NCBI GenBank assembly: GCA_003481005.1
Contig: QUKC01000011.1
Location: forward strand, 1-64,000
DNA length: 64,000 nucleotides
Direction of reading: 5' to 3'
From: Firmicutes bacterium TM09-10
Lineage (GTDB): Bacteria > Bacillota > Clostridia > Lachnospirales > Lachnospiraceae
Shown here: positions 55,441 through 63,433 of the stretch, piece by piece
Numbering within the stretch: position 1 is the first letter of the stretch
How the letters are laid out: the number at the start of each line of letters is the position of its first letter
Notes under the pieces: model-generated
Database searches by the model: none
Told to the model about the DNA's origin: nothing
Seen by the model: only the letters and a program-made list of their open reading frames with translations
Made by a program: the position numbers and the translations under genes

Positions 55441-55463
55441 GGGGCAGCCCCCGGTCAAAGCCG
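55441..55463 (+). repeat. GGTC-rich intergenic repeat, copy 5 (degenerate)
   Basis: GGGGCAGCCCCCGGTCAAAG lies 41 bp after the stop of AlbA_2 gene 2, in the same orientation as the other copies. Confidence 0.55.
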
Positions 55464-55552
55464 CCGACCGGCCTGCGGATTTTCTGATTTCCTACGCGGC
55501 ACTCAGAAAATCCTGGCCAGCTGAGAAAGACAAGCCACCTCGAGAACGAAGT

Positions 55553-58039
55553 TCAAGAGATATAGCTCCCTGTAATACTGTTTGGGTTTTCCTTTATTTC
55601 CTGCGGCGTCCCGCAGGCTATGATCTGTCCGCCTGCTTCGCCGCCGCCCGGTCCCATGTCGATGACATAGTCCGCATTTTTGATTACATCCAGGTCGTGT
55701 TCAATGACGACAACGGTCGCACCGTGATGAAGAAGTGCCTGAAAGACGCCCAGCAAAACCTGCACATCCAGCGGATGCAGACCGATGGAGGGCTCATCAA
55801 AGACGAATACGGAATCCTCCTGAGTCTTTCCAATCTCGCTGGCAAGCTTGAGCCGCTGCGCCTCGCCTCCAGACAGTCCGGGCGTTTCTTCGCCAAGGGT
55901 CAGGTAGCCGAGTCCGAGCTGCTTCAGAATTTCCAGCTTCTGGCTGACGCTTTTTATATCCCTGCAAAAGTCGATGGCGGTGTTTACGTCCATATCCATC
56001 AGCTCCGGTAAGGAAATGTGCGCGCCGCTTTTATTGGTGAGCTTTACCGTGTAAGCTGCCTTGCTGTAGCGGGAGCCCCGGCAGTCCGGGCAGGGGATGT
56101 TCACATCCGGCAGGAATTGTACATCAAGACTGACAACGCCGGTTCCGTCGCAGCCGGGGCAACGGAGCGTCCCGGTGTTGTAGGAAAAATCACCGGCCTT
56201 GTAGCCGAGGGCTTTGGCATCCGGAGACTTCGCATAAAGCTTGCGCAGTTCGTCGTGGATGCCTGCATAGGTTGCCACAGTGGAGCGGACGTTGATGCCG
56301 ATGGGCGTGGCGTCCATGAGCTTGACGTGTGCAATGCCGTCGGCATCGACTGCGCGGATGTGGGCAGGCAGTGCACTGCCGCTGATCTTTGCCTGCAGTG
56401 CAGGAATCAGGCTCTCCAGTACCATAGTGGTCTTGCCGGAGCCCGATACTCCGGTGACAACTGTGAGCCGTCCTTTTGGAATATCGACCTCCAGGGGCTT
56501 TACGGTATGGATCCGATCCGTGGACAGGTGAATCCTGCCGTTTGTAAAGAGCATTTCCTTTTCGATGCAGGGGCGCAGTCTGGCGTTCGCTGTGCCGGAA
56601 AGAAACGGTCCGATCTGGGAAGCAGGATCTGCTGCGATGGTGGAAATATTGCCCTGCGTAATGATGTGACCGCCTTTTGCGCCGGCCTCCGGACCCATTT
56701 CTATGAGCCAGTCGGATTCCTTTAGAATCTGCGTATCGTGATCGACTAAAATGACGGAGTTTCCGTCTGCAACAAGATCCTGCAGTACACCGGTAAGCCC
56801 CACAATATTAGAAGGGTGCAGACCGATGGAGGGCTCATCGAGTACATAGAGGACGCCGGTGGTGCGGTTACGCACGGCGCGAGCCAGCTGCATCCGCTGC
56901 CGCTCGCCGGTGGAGAGTGTGGATGCGGATCGATCAAGGGTCAGGTAGCCGAGTCCCAAGTCCATCAGCCGCTTTGCGGTAGCTTGAAATGCTTCACAGA
57001 TACTCTGGGCCATGGGACGCATTTCTTCCGGCAGGCTTTGGGGGACGCCTTTTACCCAGACGACCAGCTCAGAGAGGGTCATAGCGCAGGCTTCATCCAG
57101 CGAAATACCCTGCAGCTTCGGCGCACGGGCAGCAGCAGACAGGCGTGTGCCATGACAATCCGGACAAATATCTTCTTTGAGAAACTTTTCCACCCGTTTC
57201 ATGCCTTTTTCATCCTTGACCTTGGCAAGGGCATTTTCTACGGTGTAGATGGCATTAAAATAGGTGAAATCCAGTTCTGCAAAATCGTTGGAGTCAGATT
57301 TTTTCGGACGGTAAAGAATGTGCTTTTTCACAGCAGGACCGTGGAATACGATCTCCTTTTCCTGTTTTGTCAGCTCCCGAAACGGCACATCCGTGCGCAC
57401 ACCCATTTCCCGGCAAATGTCTGTCATCAGGGACCACATCAGGCTGTTCCAGGGGGCAACAGCTCCTTCGTTGATCGTCAGCGAGTCATCCGGCACCAGT
57501 GTATCCGGATTCACAGTGCGGACGATCCCGGTGCCGCCGCATCTCTGACAGGCTCCCTGGGAATTAAAGGACAGCTCTTCTGCAGACGGTGCATAGAAAT
57601 GTGCGCTGCATTCCGGACAGACAAGCTCTTTTCCTGCGGCTACAGCCAGAGACGGAGAAAGGAAATGTCCATTAAGACAGCGGTGGCTGGCAAGACGGGA
57701 ATACATCAGGCGCAGACTGTTGAGCAGCTCCGTTCCTGTGCCGAAGGTACTGCGGATACCCGGTACACCGGGGCGCTGATGCAGAGCCAGTGCAGCGGGA
57801 ACATACAGGACTTCATCCACACTGGCCCTGGAGGCCTGGGTCATGCGGCGGCGGGTATAGGTGGAGAGGGCTTCGAGATAGCGCCGGGAGCCCTCAGCGT
57901 AGAGCACACCCAATGCAAGGGATGATTTGCCGGAGCCGGACACGCCTGCAATTCCCACGATTTTTCCCAGCGGAATATCCACATCAATATTCTTCAGGTT
58001 GTGGACCTTTGCCCCACGGATCAGCATTTTATCGATCAT
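55553..58039 (-). CDS. UvrA-like ABC ATPase (short UvrA paralogue)
   Basis: An 828-aa protein read leftward, about 110 aa shorter than housekeeping UvrA. NBD1 has GVSGSGKSSLALGVLYAEGSRRYLEALSTYTRR (about 34). Zn-type Cys pairs are CPECSAHF and CQRCGGTG. The signature is STLSTGERQRMQLARAV (about 360), with LYVLDEPSIGLHP following. NBD2 has TGVSGSGKTTMVLESL (about 520), GLSGGEAQRLKLASEIG and FVFDEPSIGLHP. The UvrB-binding insertion seems reduced. Such UvrA-like proteins (UvrA2 or DrrC type) are linked to damage or drug tolerance. It is the third gene of the leftward regulator-kinase operon, 31 bp after the kinase, so two-component control is likely. Confidence 0.92.
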   Translation of the reverse strand: MIDKMLIRGAKVHNLKNIDVDIPLGKIVGIAGVSGSGKSSLALGVLYAEGSRRYLEALSTYTRRRMTQASRASVDEVLYVPAALALHQRPGVPGIRSTFGTGTELLNSLRLMYSRLASHRCLNGHFLSPSLAVAAGKELVCPECSAHFYAPSAEELSFNSQGACQRCGGTGIVRTVNPDTLVPDDSLTINEGAVAPWNSLMWSLMTDICREMGVRTDVPFRELTKQEKEIVFHGPAVKKHILYRPKKSDSNDFAELDFTYFNAIYTVENALAKVKDEKGMKRVEKFLKEDICPDCHGTRLSAAARAPKLQGISLDEACAMTLSELVVWVKGVPQSLPEEMRPMAQSICEAFQATAKRLMDLGLGYLTLDRSASTLSTGERQRMQLARAVRNRTTGVLYVLDEPSIGLHPSNIVGLTGVLQDLVADGNSVILVDHDTQILKESDWLIEMGPEAGAKGGHIITQGNISTIAADPASQIGPFLSGTANARLRPCIEKEMLFTNGRIHLSTDRIHTVKPLEVDIPKGRLTVVTGVSGSGKTTMVLESLIPALQAKISGSALPAHIRAVDADGIAHVKLMDATPIGINVRSTVATYAGIHDELRKLYAKSPDAKALGYKAGDFSYNTGTLRCPGCDGTGVVSLDVQFLPDVNIPCPDCRGSRYSKAAYTVKLTNKSGAHISLPELMDMDVNTAIDFCRDIKSVSQKLEILKQLGLGYLTLGEETPGLSGGEAQRLKLASEIGKTQEDSVFVFDEPSIGLHPLDVQVLLGVFQALLHHGATVVVIEHDLDVIKNADYVIDMGPGGGEAGGQIIACGTPQEIKENPNSITGSYIS

Positions 58040-58070
58040 ATTTTCCTCTCATTTCTGTTCGTTTTGATTT

Positions 58071-59243
58071 CTAAAGCGTTTCGTTTTTGGGGTCTGTTGC
58101 ATGATTGCCGGAGCGTGGCAGCTCTGCAGCGATGGTGGTTCCGCTGTCTGAGCTTTCTGCAACCCGGACAGAGCCTCCGTGAAGGGCTGCAATCTCCCAT
58201 ACCAGCGCAAGACCAAGGCCGGCACCGCCGAAGGTTCGGCTGCGGGACTTGTCTACACGGAAGAAGGGCTGAAAGATACTCTGCTGATATTCCTCCGGAA
58301 TTCCCCGTCCCGTATCGGAAACAAGGATCAGAAGCTTTTCGGGCTCCTGGGTGATACAGACCTGTACAGAACCGTCTGGACGATTGTATTTGATCGCATT
58401 CTCTGTCAGATTGAAGATCATACGATAGATCAGTGCGTCGCTGCCGGTCATAACACCGTCACCTGCAAGCTCCAGAGTGATGCCGGATTTCTCCGCCAGC
58501 GGCGTAAGGTCTGTGAAAATTTCCTCCACCATGGGAGCGAGCTGAATGGATTCGTTTCGTTCTACCTGCTGCAGATTACTCATCTCCAGCAGGGTTTTTG
58601 TCATCTGGGACAGCCGCTCCGTCTGCTCCTGCAGCAGGGAGAGGAAGTCTGCCGTCTCCGGCAGCATGTCGGGATGCTCTGCACAAAAAAGCTCCAGCTG
58701 GGCCTGCATCAGCGCCAGGGGTGTGCGCAGCTCGTGGGCAGCGTTGCCGGTAAACTGTTTCTGGGCAGAAAAGGCATTGTTTAACCGCTCCAGCATCTGG
58801 TTCAGGGAGTGACCAAGCTGTCTGAATTCCGGCAGAACATTTTCGTTGATCCGGATATCTGCCAGATTGTTCAGCTGTACTTTTTCTGTCTGGGAGGCAA
58901 AGCTGCGCAGGGGCTTGAGGGCATGTCCGCTGACGAAGTAGGCAAGAATGCCGCTCAATGCCGTCACCACCGCCGTGATATACCAGTTTGTTGTGCGAAA
59001 GCGGCCCTGTGCTCCATCAATAAGGATCGTCAGCTCGCCGTCAGGCGCTGCCAGCTGCGGATCAAAGCTCACGGTGTCTTCCTCGTCGAGGAGGATCCTG
59101 TCGCCGCCCTGCAGTGTGTCGGCGATGGTATCCATATAATAGATGCCGGAGGAGCAGAGCAGCAGATTCATGGCGATACAGGTAATGCCGATGAGCAGAG
59201 CAGTCATCAGTGTGATGCGCCATTGCAGAGAAATTTTTTTCAA
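58071..59243 (-). CDS. Sensor histidine kinase
   Basis: A 390-aa protein read leftward. TM1 is at about residues 9-30 and TM2 at about 85-105 with a short extracytoplasmic loop. A HAMP-like segment, HisKA with NAAHELRTPLALMQAQLE (phospho-His about 170) and HATPase with NLTENAIKYN, DTGRGIPEE and GGAGLGLALV follow. Its start overlaps the response regulator stop by 4 bp. The short sensor loop resembles kinases that sense envelope stress or antimicrobial peptides; the signal is unknown. Confidence 0.94.
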   Translation of the reverse strand: MKKISLQWRITLMTALLIGITCIAMNLLLCSSGIYYMDTIADTLQGGDRILLDEEDTVSFDPQLAAPDGELTILIDGAQGRFRTTNWYITAVVTALSGILAYFVSGHALKPLRSFASQTEKVQLNNLADIRINENVLPEFRQLGHSLNQMLERLNNAFSAQKQFTGNAAHELRTPLALMQAQLELFCAEHPDMLPETADFLSLLQEQTERLSQMTKTLLEMSNLQQVERNESIQLAPMVEEIFTDLTPLAEKSGITLELAGDGVMTGSDALIYRMIFNLTENAIKYNRPDGSVQVCITQEPEKLLILVSDTGRGIPEEYQQSIFQPFFRVDKSRSRTFGGAGLGLALVWEIAALHGGSVRVAESSDSGTTIAAELPRSGNHATDPKNETL

Positions 59244-59917
59244 TCTGTGTCACCTCCCATCAGATAGCCCTCGCCGATGCGGTTGCGAATGGGGTCATAG
59301 CCTAATGCAGCGCGCAGTTTTTTACGCAGGGCAGAGATATGCACACGGATGGAGTTGCTGAAGCTGTCCACGCTGTTGTCCCAGACATGCTCCATCAGCT
59401 CCTCCTGACTTACCGGCCGTCCCTGATGTACCATTAAATATTCCAGAATACCTGTTTCCTTGCGGGTGAGGGCCAGCGTCTGTCCGTTAACGGTGGCGGT
59501 GCGGGAACGGGTATCGAAGCTCAGAGCCTTGAAGGTCAGCAGCACATCCTGCTGGGTGAACTGCCGCAGAGTCAGGCTGCGGATGCGGGCCTCCAGCTCG
59601 GCTAAGTGAAAGGGCTTTGAAAGATAGTCGTTGGCTCCGGCATCCAATCCCTCCACCTTGTCCTTCACCTCACTGCGGGCGGAAAGGATCAGCACAGGGG
59701 TCTCACGATCCCTTTGACGAAAGGTGCGCAGTACTGTCATGCCATCCTTACCGGGCAGATTCAAATCCAACAGAACCAGATCATACCGCTCTGTGCCAAG
59801 AAGCTCCAGTGCCTGATCTCCATCGTAGCAGTGATCCACGCTGTATGCCAGACGCCGCAGACTGCGGACGATGGTCTCGCACAGGACGCGCTCATCTTCA
59901 ATGACCAAAAGGTGCAT
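59240..59917 (-). CDS. OmpR-family response regulator
   Basis: A 225-aa protein read leftward. The receiver has EDE (about 7-9), the phospho-Asp in LVLLDLNLPGKDG (about 51), VLILSAR and NDYLSKPFHLAEL. The winged helix has LTRKETGILEYLMVHQGRPVSQEELMEHVWD and SIRVHISALRKKLRAALG. It is the first gene of the leftward operon. The ribosome binding site is AGGAGG. The 146-bp divergent spacer upstream carries TTAA(C/T) half-sites likely bound by this regulator. Confidence 0.95.
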   Translation of the reverse strand: MHLLVIEDERVLCETIVRSLRRLAYSVDHCYDGDQALELLGTERYDLVLLDLNLPGKDGMTVLRTFRQRDRETPVLILSARSEVKDKVEGLDAGANDYLSKPFHLAELEARIRSLTLRQFTQQDVLLTFKALSFDTRSRTATVNGQTLALTRKETGILEYLMVHQGRPVSQEELMEHVWDNSVDSFSNSIRVHISALRKKLRAALGYDPIRNRIGEGYLMGGDTD

Positions 59918-59983
59918 AAGAATCCTCCTATTTTAATAGCGATTGTTTTCCCATAATTATAGCAGAAGCAAATAAAGTTTGTG

Positions 59984-60030
59984 TTAATTTTTCATTCTTA
60001 ACAGAGACTTTAACTGATTTGTGCTATGAT
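59984..60030 (+). promoter_or_regulatory. Divergent control region with repeated TTAAY boxes
   Basis: TTAAT (59984), TTAAC (59998) and TTAAC (60010) are spaced about one helical turn apart, just before TATGAT (60025), a likely -10 box for the rightward redox operon. OmpR-type regulators bind such direct repeats. Confidence 0.5.
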
Positions 60031-60063
60031 CAGAACGTAAAAAACAGAAAGGATGATAAAAAA

Positions 60064-60210
60064 TTGCGTTACAAGAAAAAAATCGCAGCGCAGATCGCAT
60101 TGCTGATCACAGGAGCTGCAATGCTGTGCTTCGGTGCCTGGAGAGGCGAGGCAGCGACGGTACTGAGTAAAGCCATCAAATTATGTCTGGAGTGTGTGGG
60201 AATTGGATAA
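60064..60210 (+). CDS. CD1871A-family CXXC-motif small protein
   Basis: A 48-aa protein, one membrane helix (about residues 8-24) and a C-terminus ending CLECVGIG. This matches the CD1871A family, whose C-x-x-C-I/V-G-I-G end is conserved. The start is TTG 60064, ten nt after AAAGGA. The gene is directly coupled to a membrane ferredoxin and a TlpA-like lipoprotein, the usual neighbours of this family, which suggests an extracytoplasmic thiol or electron-transfer system. Confidence 0.8.
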   Translation: MRYKKKIAAQIALLITGAAMLCFGAWRGEAATVLSKAIKLCLECVGIG

Positions 60211-61111
60211 AAAATTTTCAGGTGTATCACAGCTTATGTCCCGTTTTCGGGGCTGGATCCAGGCAGGCGCAGCTTTATTGACCAATCTGCATCTGCCGAA
60301 TTTTATCAAGGGCGGACTGTATCAGGGCAAAGGAAAAACGGTTTGCGTACCGGGGCTGAATTGCTACTCCTGTCCGGCAGCCTCCGGCGCCTGTCCCATT
60401 GGAGCATTTCAGGCAGTGGCAGGCTCCTCCCGGTTCCGCTTTTCCTATTATGTAACCGGCTTTCTTATTTTACTGGGAGTATTGCTGGGACGCTTTATTT
60501 GCGGGTTTTTGTGCCCCTTCGGCTGGTTTCAGGAGCTGCTGCATAAAATTCCAACAAAAAAGCTTTCCACAAAAAAGCTGAAGCCCCTGACCTATCTGAA
60601 ATATGTGGTTTTGCTGGTAATGGTGGTTTTACTGCCGGCACTGGTTGTAAACGATGTAGGCATGGGAAATCCTTTTTTCTGCAAATACCTCTGTCCTCAG
60701 GGCGTGCTGGAGGGGGCGATCCCGCTGTCTATTGCCAATTCCGGCATCCGGGCGGCACTTGGCTCTCTTTTTACATGGAAATTCACCATTTTGCTGGTAA
60801 TCCTTGTACTGAGCATACTGTTCTATCGCCCCTTCTGTAAATGGCTTTGTCCGTTGGGAGCATTTTATGCCCTGATGAACCGGGTGTCCCTTTTTCAGAT
60901 GAAGGTGGACAAGGGCAAATGTGTTTCCTGTGGGAAATGCGCTAGAGCCTGCAAAATGGATGTGGATGTGACAAAAACACCCAATCATGGAGAGTGCATC
61001 CGCTGCGGGATGTGCGTTCGAGCCTGTCCTACCGGTGCGGTTTGCTTCCGCTACGGCTTTGGAGACGGGGAAAAAACTACAAAAAAAACAAATATGGAGG
61101 AATCAAAATGA
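60203..61111 (+). CDS. NapH-like membrane 4Fe-4S ferredoxin
   Basis: A protein of about 302 aa with four to five membrane helices. Cys motifs are [12 protein letters not shown] (near the N-terminus), [15 protein letters not shown] and [13 protein letters not shown]. The C-terminal 2[4Fe-4S] domain has [14 protein letters not shown] and [14 protein letters not shown]. The family (NapH/CcoG-like) carries electrons across or onto the membrane. TTG 60203 is ten nt after GGAG; GTG 60194 is an alternative with poor spacing. Its stop overlaps the ATG of the TlpA-like gene (ATGA). Confidence 0.9.
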   Translation: MDKKFSGVSQLMSRFRGWIQAGAALLTNLHLPNFIKGGLYQGKGKTVCVPGLNCYSCPAASGACPIGAFQAVAGSSRFRFSYYVTGFLILLGVLLGRFICGFLCPFGWFQELLHKIPTKKLSTKKLKPLTYLKYVVLLVMVVLLPALVVNDVGMGNPFFCKYLCPQGVLEGAIPLSIANSGIRAALGSLFTWKFTILLVILVLSILFYRPFCKWLCPLGAFYALMNRVSLFQMKVDKGKCVSCGKCARACKMDVDVTKTPNHGECIRCGMCVRACPTGAVCFRYGFGDGEKTTKKTNMEESK

Positions 61112-62076
61112 ACAAAAAGAAATGGATTACACTGGGACTGACTGTACTGCTGGCATTTTCTCTTACAGCCTGCGGCACAAAGAACAACGGGAATGCAGAT
61201 CAGAGCAGCAATGCTGTTACGATGACGGCGGAAGCAGAAAATGCCCAGGAGGCACTTTCTACGTATAAAAAGCTGATGGAGCAGGAGAACGAGATCCTTT
61301 CGGAGAATACCGATTTGTGGGAAAAGGTCTACATGGAGGCTGACAAGGGTACAGCCATGCTGGAAAACGGAAAGAACTACGGAGATTTTCTGCTGGACAC
61401 GATAGAGAAGGTCAAAGATCAGTTTTCGGACGAAGAATATGAGCTGCTCAAAACCTCTGCTGAAAAGATCAGCGAGATAGAAAACAAGCTGACGGAGCTG
61501 GAACAAAAATATCCTGAGATCGTGGAGCAATCCATGGACAGTGAAACGAGTGTTCCTGGGGACAGTGCCCAGGCAGGCTCCTCTGAGGATAGCAGTGTAC
61601 AGAAGTTTCCTGCCTTTGAAGGCAAGGATCTGGACGGAAACCCGGTCAAGAGTGACGAGCTGTTTTCCGGTAATGCAGTAACCGTGGTAAATTTCTGGTT
61701 TACCACCTGCAACCCCTGTGTAGGCGAGCTCGGGGAACTGGATGCGTTGAACAAGGAGCTTGCAGAGAAGAACGGTGCACTCATCGGTGTGAACTCCTTC
61801 ACGCTGGATGGCAATGAGGCAGAAATTTCCGAGGCGAAGGACGTACTGTCCAAGAAAGGCGCTACTTATCAGAATGTATATTTTGACTCAGACAGCGAAG
61901 CGGGAAGATTTACCACCGGTATTTATGCCTACCCCACTACCTATGTAGTAGATCGGAAGGGCAATATCGTCGGGGATCCCATCGTGGGCGCTATTACGGA
62001 GAAGAATCAGGCGGAAACGCTGCAAAAGCTCATAGATCAGGCCATTGCTTCCGATACGGGAGAAAACGAGGAATAA
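61108..62076 (+). CDS. TlpA-like thioredoxin-fold lipoprotein
   Basis: A 322-aa protein. Signal peptide [22 protein letters not shown] has a lipobox (Cys about 22). A coiled-coil or helical region (about 45-145) is followed by a TlpA/ResA thioredoxin domain with VVNFWFTTCNPCVGEL (CxxC about 200) and the cis-Pro segment YAYPTTYVVDRKGN. It should act as an extracytoplasmic thiol oxidoreductase receiving electrons from the membrane ferredoxin or the CXXC peptide. ATG 61108 has GGAGG nine nt upstream. The partner substrate is unknown. Confidence 0.93.
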   Translation: MNKKKWITLGLTVLLAFSLTACGTKNNGNADQSSNAVTMTAEAENAQEALSTYKKLMEQENEILSENTDLWEKVYMEADKGTAMLENGKNYGDFLLDTIEKVKDQFSDEEYELLKTSAEKISEIENKLTELEQKYPEIVEQSMDSETSVPGDSAQAGSSEDSSVQKFPAFEGKDLDGNPVKSDELFSGNAVTVVNFWFTTCNPCVGELGELDALNKELAEKNGALIGVNSFTLDGNEAEISEAKDVLSKKGATYQNVYFDSDSEAGRFTTGIYAYPTTYVVDRKGNIVGDPIVGAITEKNQAETLQKLIDQAIASDTGENEE

Positions 62077-62180
62077 CAGGACTACAGGCTGTGGCGTCAC
62101 CCGACAAATTTTTGAAAAGTGCATTGGATTTCCGGATGTAAGATGGTAAAATGTCTTCAAGACAGAAAAACAGCACGTGT

Positions 62181-62208
62181 CGTGCTATGCACGGTACGTG
62201 CTATGCAC
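62181..62208 (+). repeat. 12-bp direct repeat before the DUF362 gene
   Basis: CGTGCTATGCAC occurs at 62181 and 62197 (16-bp period), 22 bp before ATG 62230. Each unit is partly self-complementary. It may be a regulator site or an RNA hairpin; no better explanation was seen in this 153-bp spacer. Confidence 0.55.
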
Positions 62209-62229
62209 ATCTAAAATTTGGAGGGAAGC

Positions 62230-63351
62230 ATGGGAAAATCAACAGTTTATTTTACTGATTTCAGGTGTCCGGTTGGTACGAGTCAGCTGGATAAGTTAAA
62301 AAAGGTCTGTCTCGCGGCAGGCATCAAAAACATTGATATGGACGGCAAGTTTGTCGCGATTAAAATGCACTTCGGCGAGCTTGGAAATCTGGCATTTCTG
62401 CGTCCGAACTATGCAAAGGCAGTGGCAGATCTGTGCAAGGCACAGGGTGGCGTTCCGTTTTTGACGGACTGCAACACCCTTTATCCCGGCAGCCGCAAAA
62501 ATGCGCTGGAGCATTTGGACTGTGCAAATTTAAACGGCTTTAATACCATCACAACAGGCTGTCAGATTTTGATCGGAGACGGTCTGCGGGGTACGGACGA
62601 GGTAGAAGTACCGGTTCCGAATGCAGAGTATTGTCCTGCACCGAAGATCGGACGTGCAATTATGGATGCGGATATTTTTATCAGCCTGACGCACTTTAAG
62701 GGACATGAATCTACCGGATTTGGCGGTGCAATCAAAAATATCGGCATGGGCTGCGGCAGCCGTGCAGGCAAGATGGAGCAGCATACCAGCGGAAAGCCGG
62801 GCATTGATCCGGAAAAATGCCGCGGCTGCAGACGCTGTGCACATGAGTGCGGAAGCGATGCGATTACATATCCGAATGGAAAAGCGGTTATCGATTACGA
62901 CAAATGTAAGGGCTGCGGACGCTGTATCGGAGCCTGCAGCTTTGACGCAGTCTACAATGAAAACAGCTGTGCAAACGAGCTTCTGGACCGGAAGATGGCA
63001 GAATATGCGATGGCAGTCTGTCAGAACCGTCCCTGCTTCCATATTTCACTGGTGCAGGATATCAGCCCCAACTGCGACTGTCATGGCGAAAATGATGCGC
63101 CGATCCTGCCGGATATCGGTATGTTTGCAAGCTTTGACCCGGTAGCACTGGATCAGGCGTGTGCAGATGCCTGCCTGCAGGCGACTCCGATCGCAAACAG
63201 CCAGCTTGGGGAACATCTGGCACAGTCTGACTGGCATCATCATCACGATCATTTCCTGGATTCCAATCCGAATGTGGAATGGGAAGCGACGCTGGATCAG
63301 GCAGAAAAAATCGGTCTGGGCACCCGTGCATATGAACTGAAACGGGTCTGA
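62230..63351 (+). CDS. DUF362-family ferredoxin protein
   Basis: A 373-aa protein. The DUF362 domain (about residues 1-185, 250-340) has VAIKMHFGELGNLAFLRP, FLTDCNTLYPGSRKNALEHL and SLTHFKGHESTGFGGAIKNIGMGCGSR. The inserted 2[4Fe-4S] ferredoxin segment has CRGCRRCAHECG and CKGCGRCIGACS. A His-rich stretch (WHHHHDHF) lies near the C-terminus. The family is common in anaerobes and its reaction is unsettled. The start is ATG 62230 after GGAGGGAAG. A terminator follows at 63371. Confidence 0.93.
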   Translation: MGKSTVYFTDFRCPVGTSQLDKLKKVCLAAGIKNIDMDGKFVAIKMHFGELGNLAFLRPNYAKAVADLCKAQGGVPFLTDCNTLYPGSRKNALEHLDCANLNGFNTITTGCQILIGDGLRGTDEVEVPVPNAEYCPAPKIGRAIMDADIFISLTHFKGHESTGFGGAIKNIGMGCGSRAGKMEQHTSGKPGIDPEKCRGCRRCAHECGSDAITYPNGKAVIDYDKCKGCGRCIGACSFDAVYNENSCANELLDRKMAEYAMAVCQNRPCFHISLVQDISPNCDCHGENDAPILPDIGMFASFDPVALDQACADACLQATPIANSQLGEHLAQSDWHHHHDHFLDSNPNVEWEATLDQAEKIGLGTRAYELKRV

Positions 63352-63370
63352 ATCGATGTGTATTACCCAA

Positions 63371-63399
63371 AACGGCTCCGAAAACAGGGAGCCGTTTTT
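63371..63399 (+). terminator. Intrinsic terminator after the DUF362 gene
   Basis: AACGGCTCC-GAAAACA-GGGAGCCGTT with a T5 run; perfect 9-bp stem. Confidence 0.9.
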
Positions 63400-63433
63400 G
63401 GCAGATCATCTAAAAAAGAGGAGGATATGGGGT

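Noticed and set aside
56816..57925. Rightward open frame of 369 codons
   Set aside because: It is opposite to the UvrA-like gene, whose ABC motifs are intact. No ribosome binding site and no recognisable domain.
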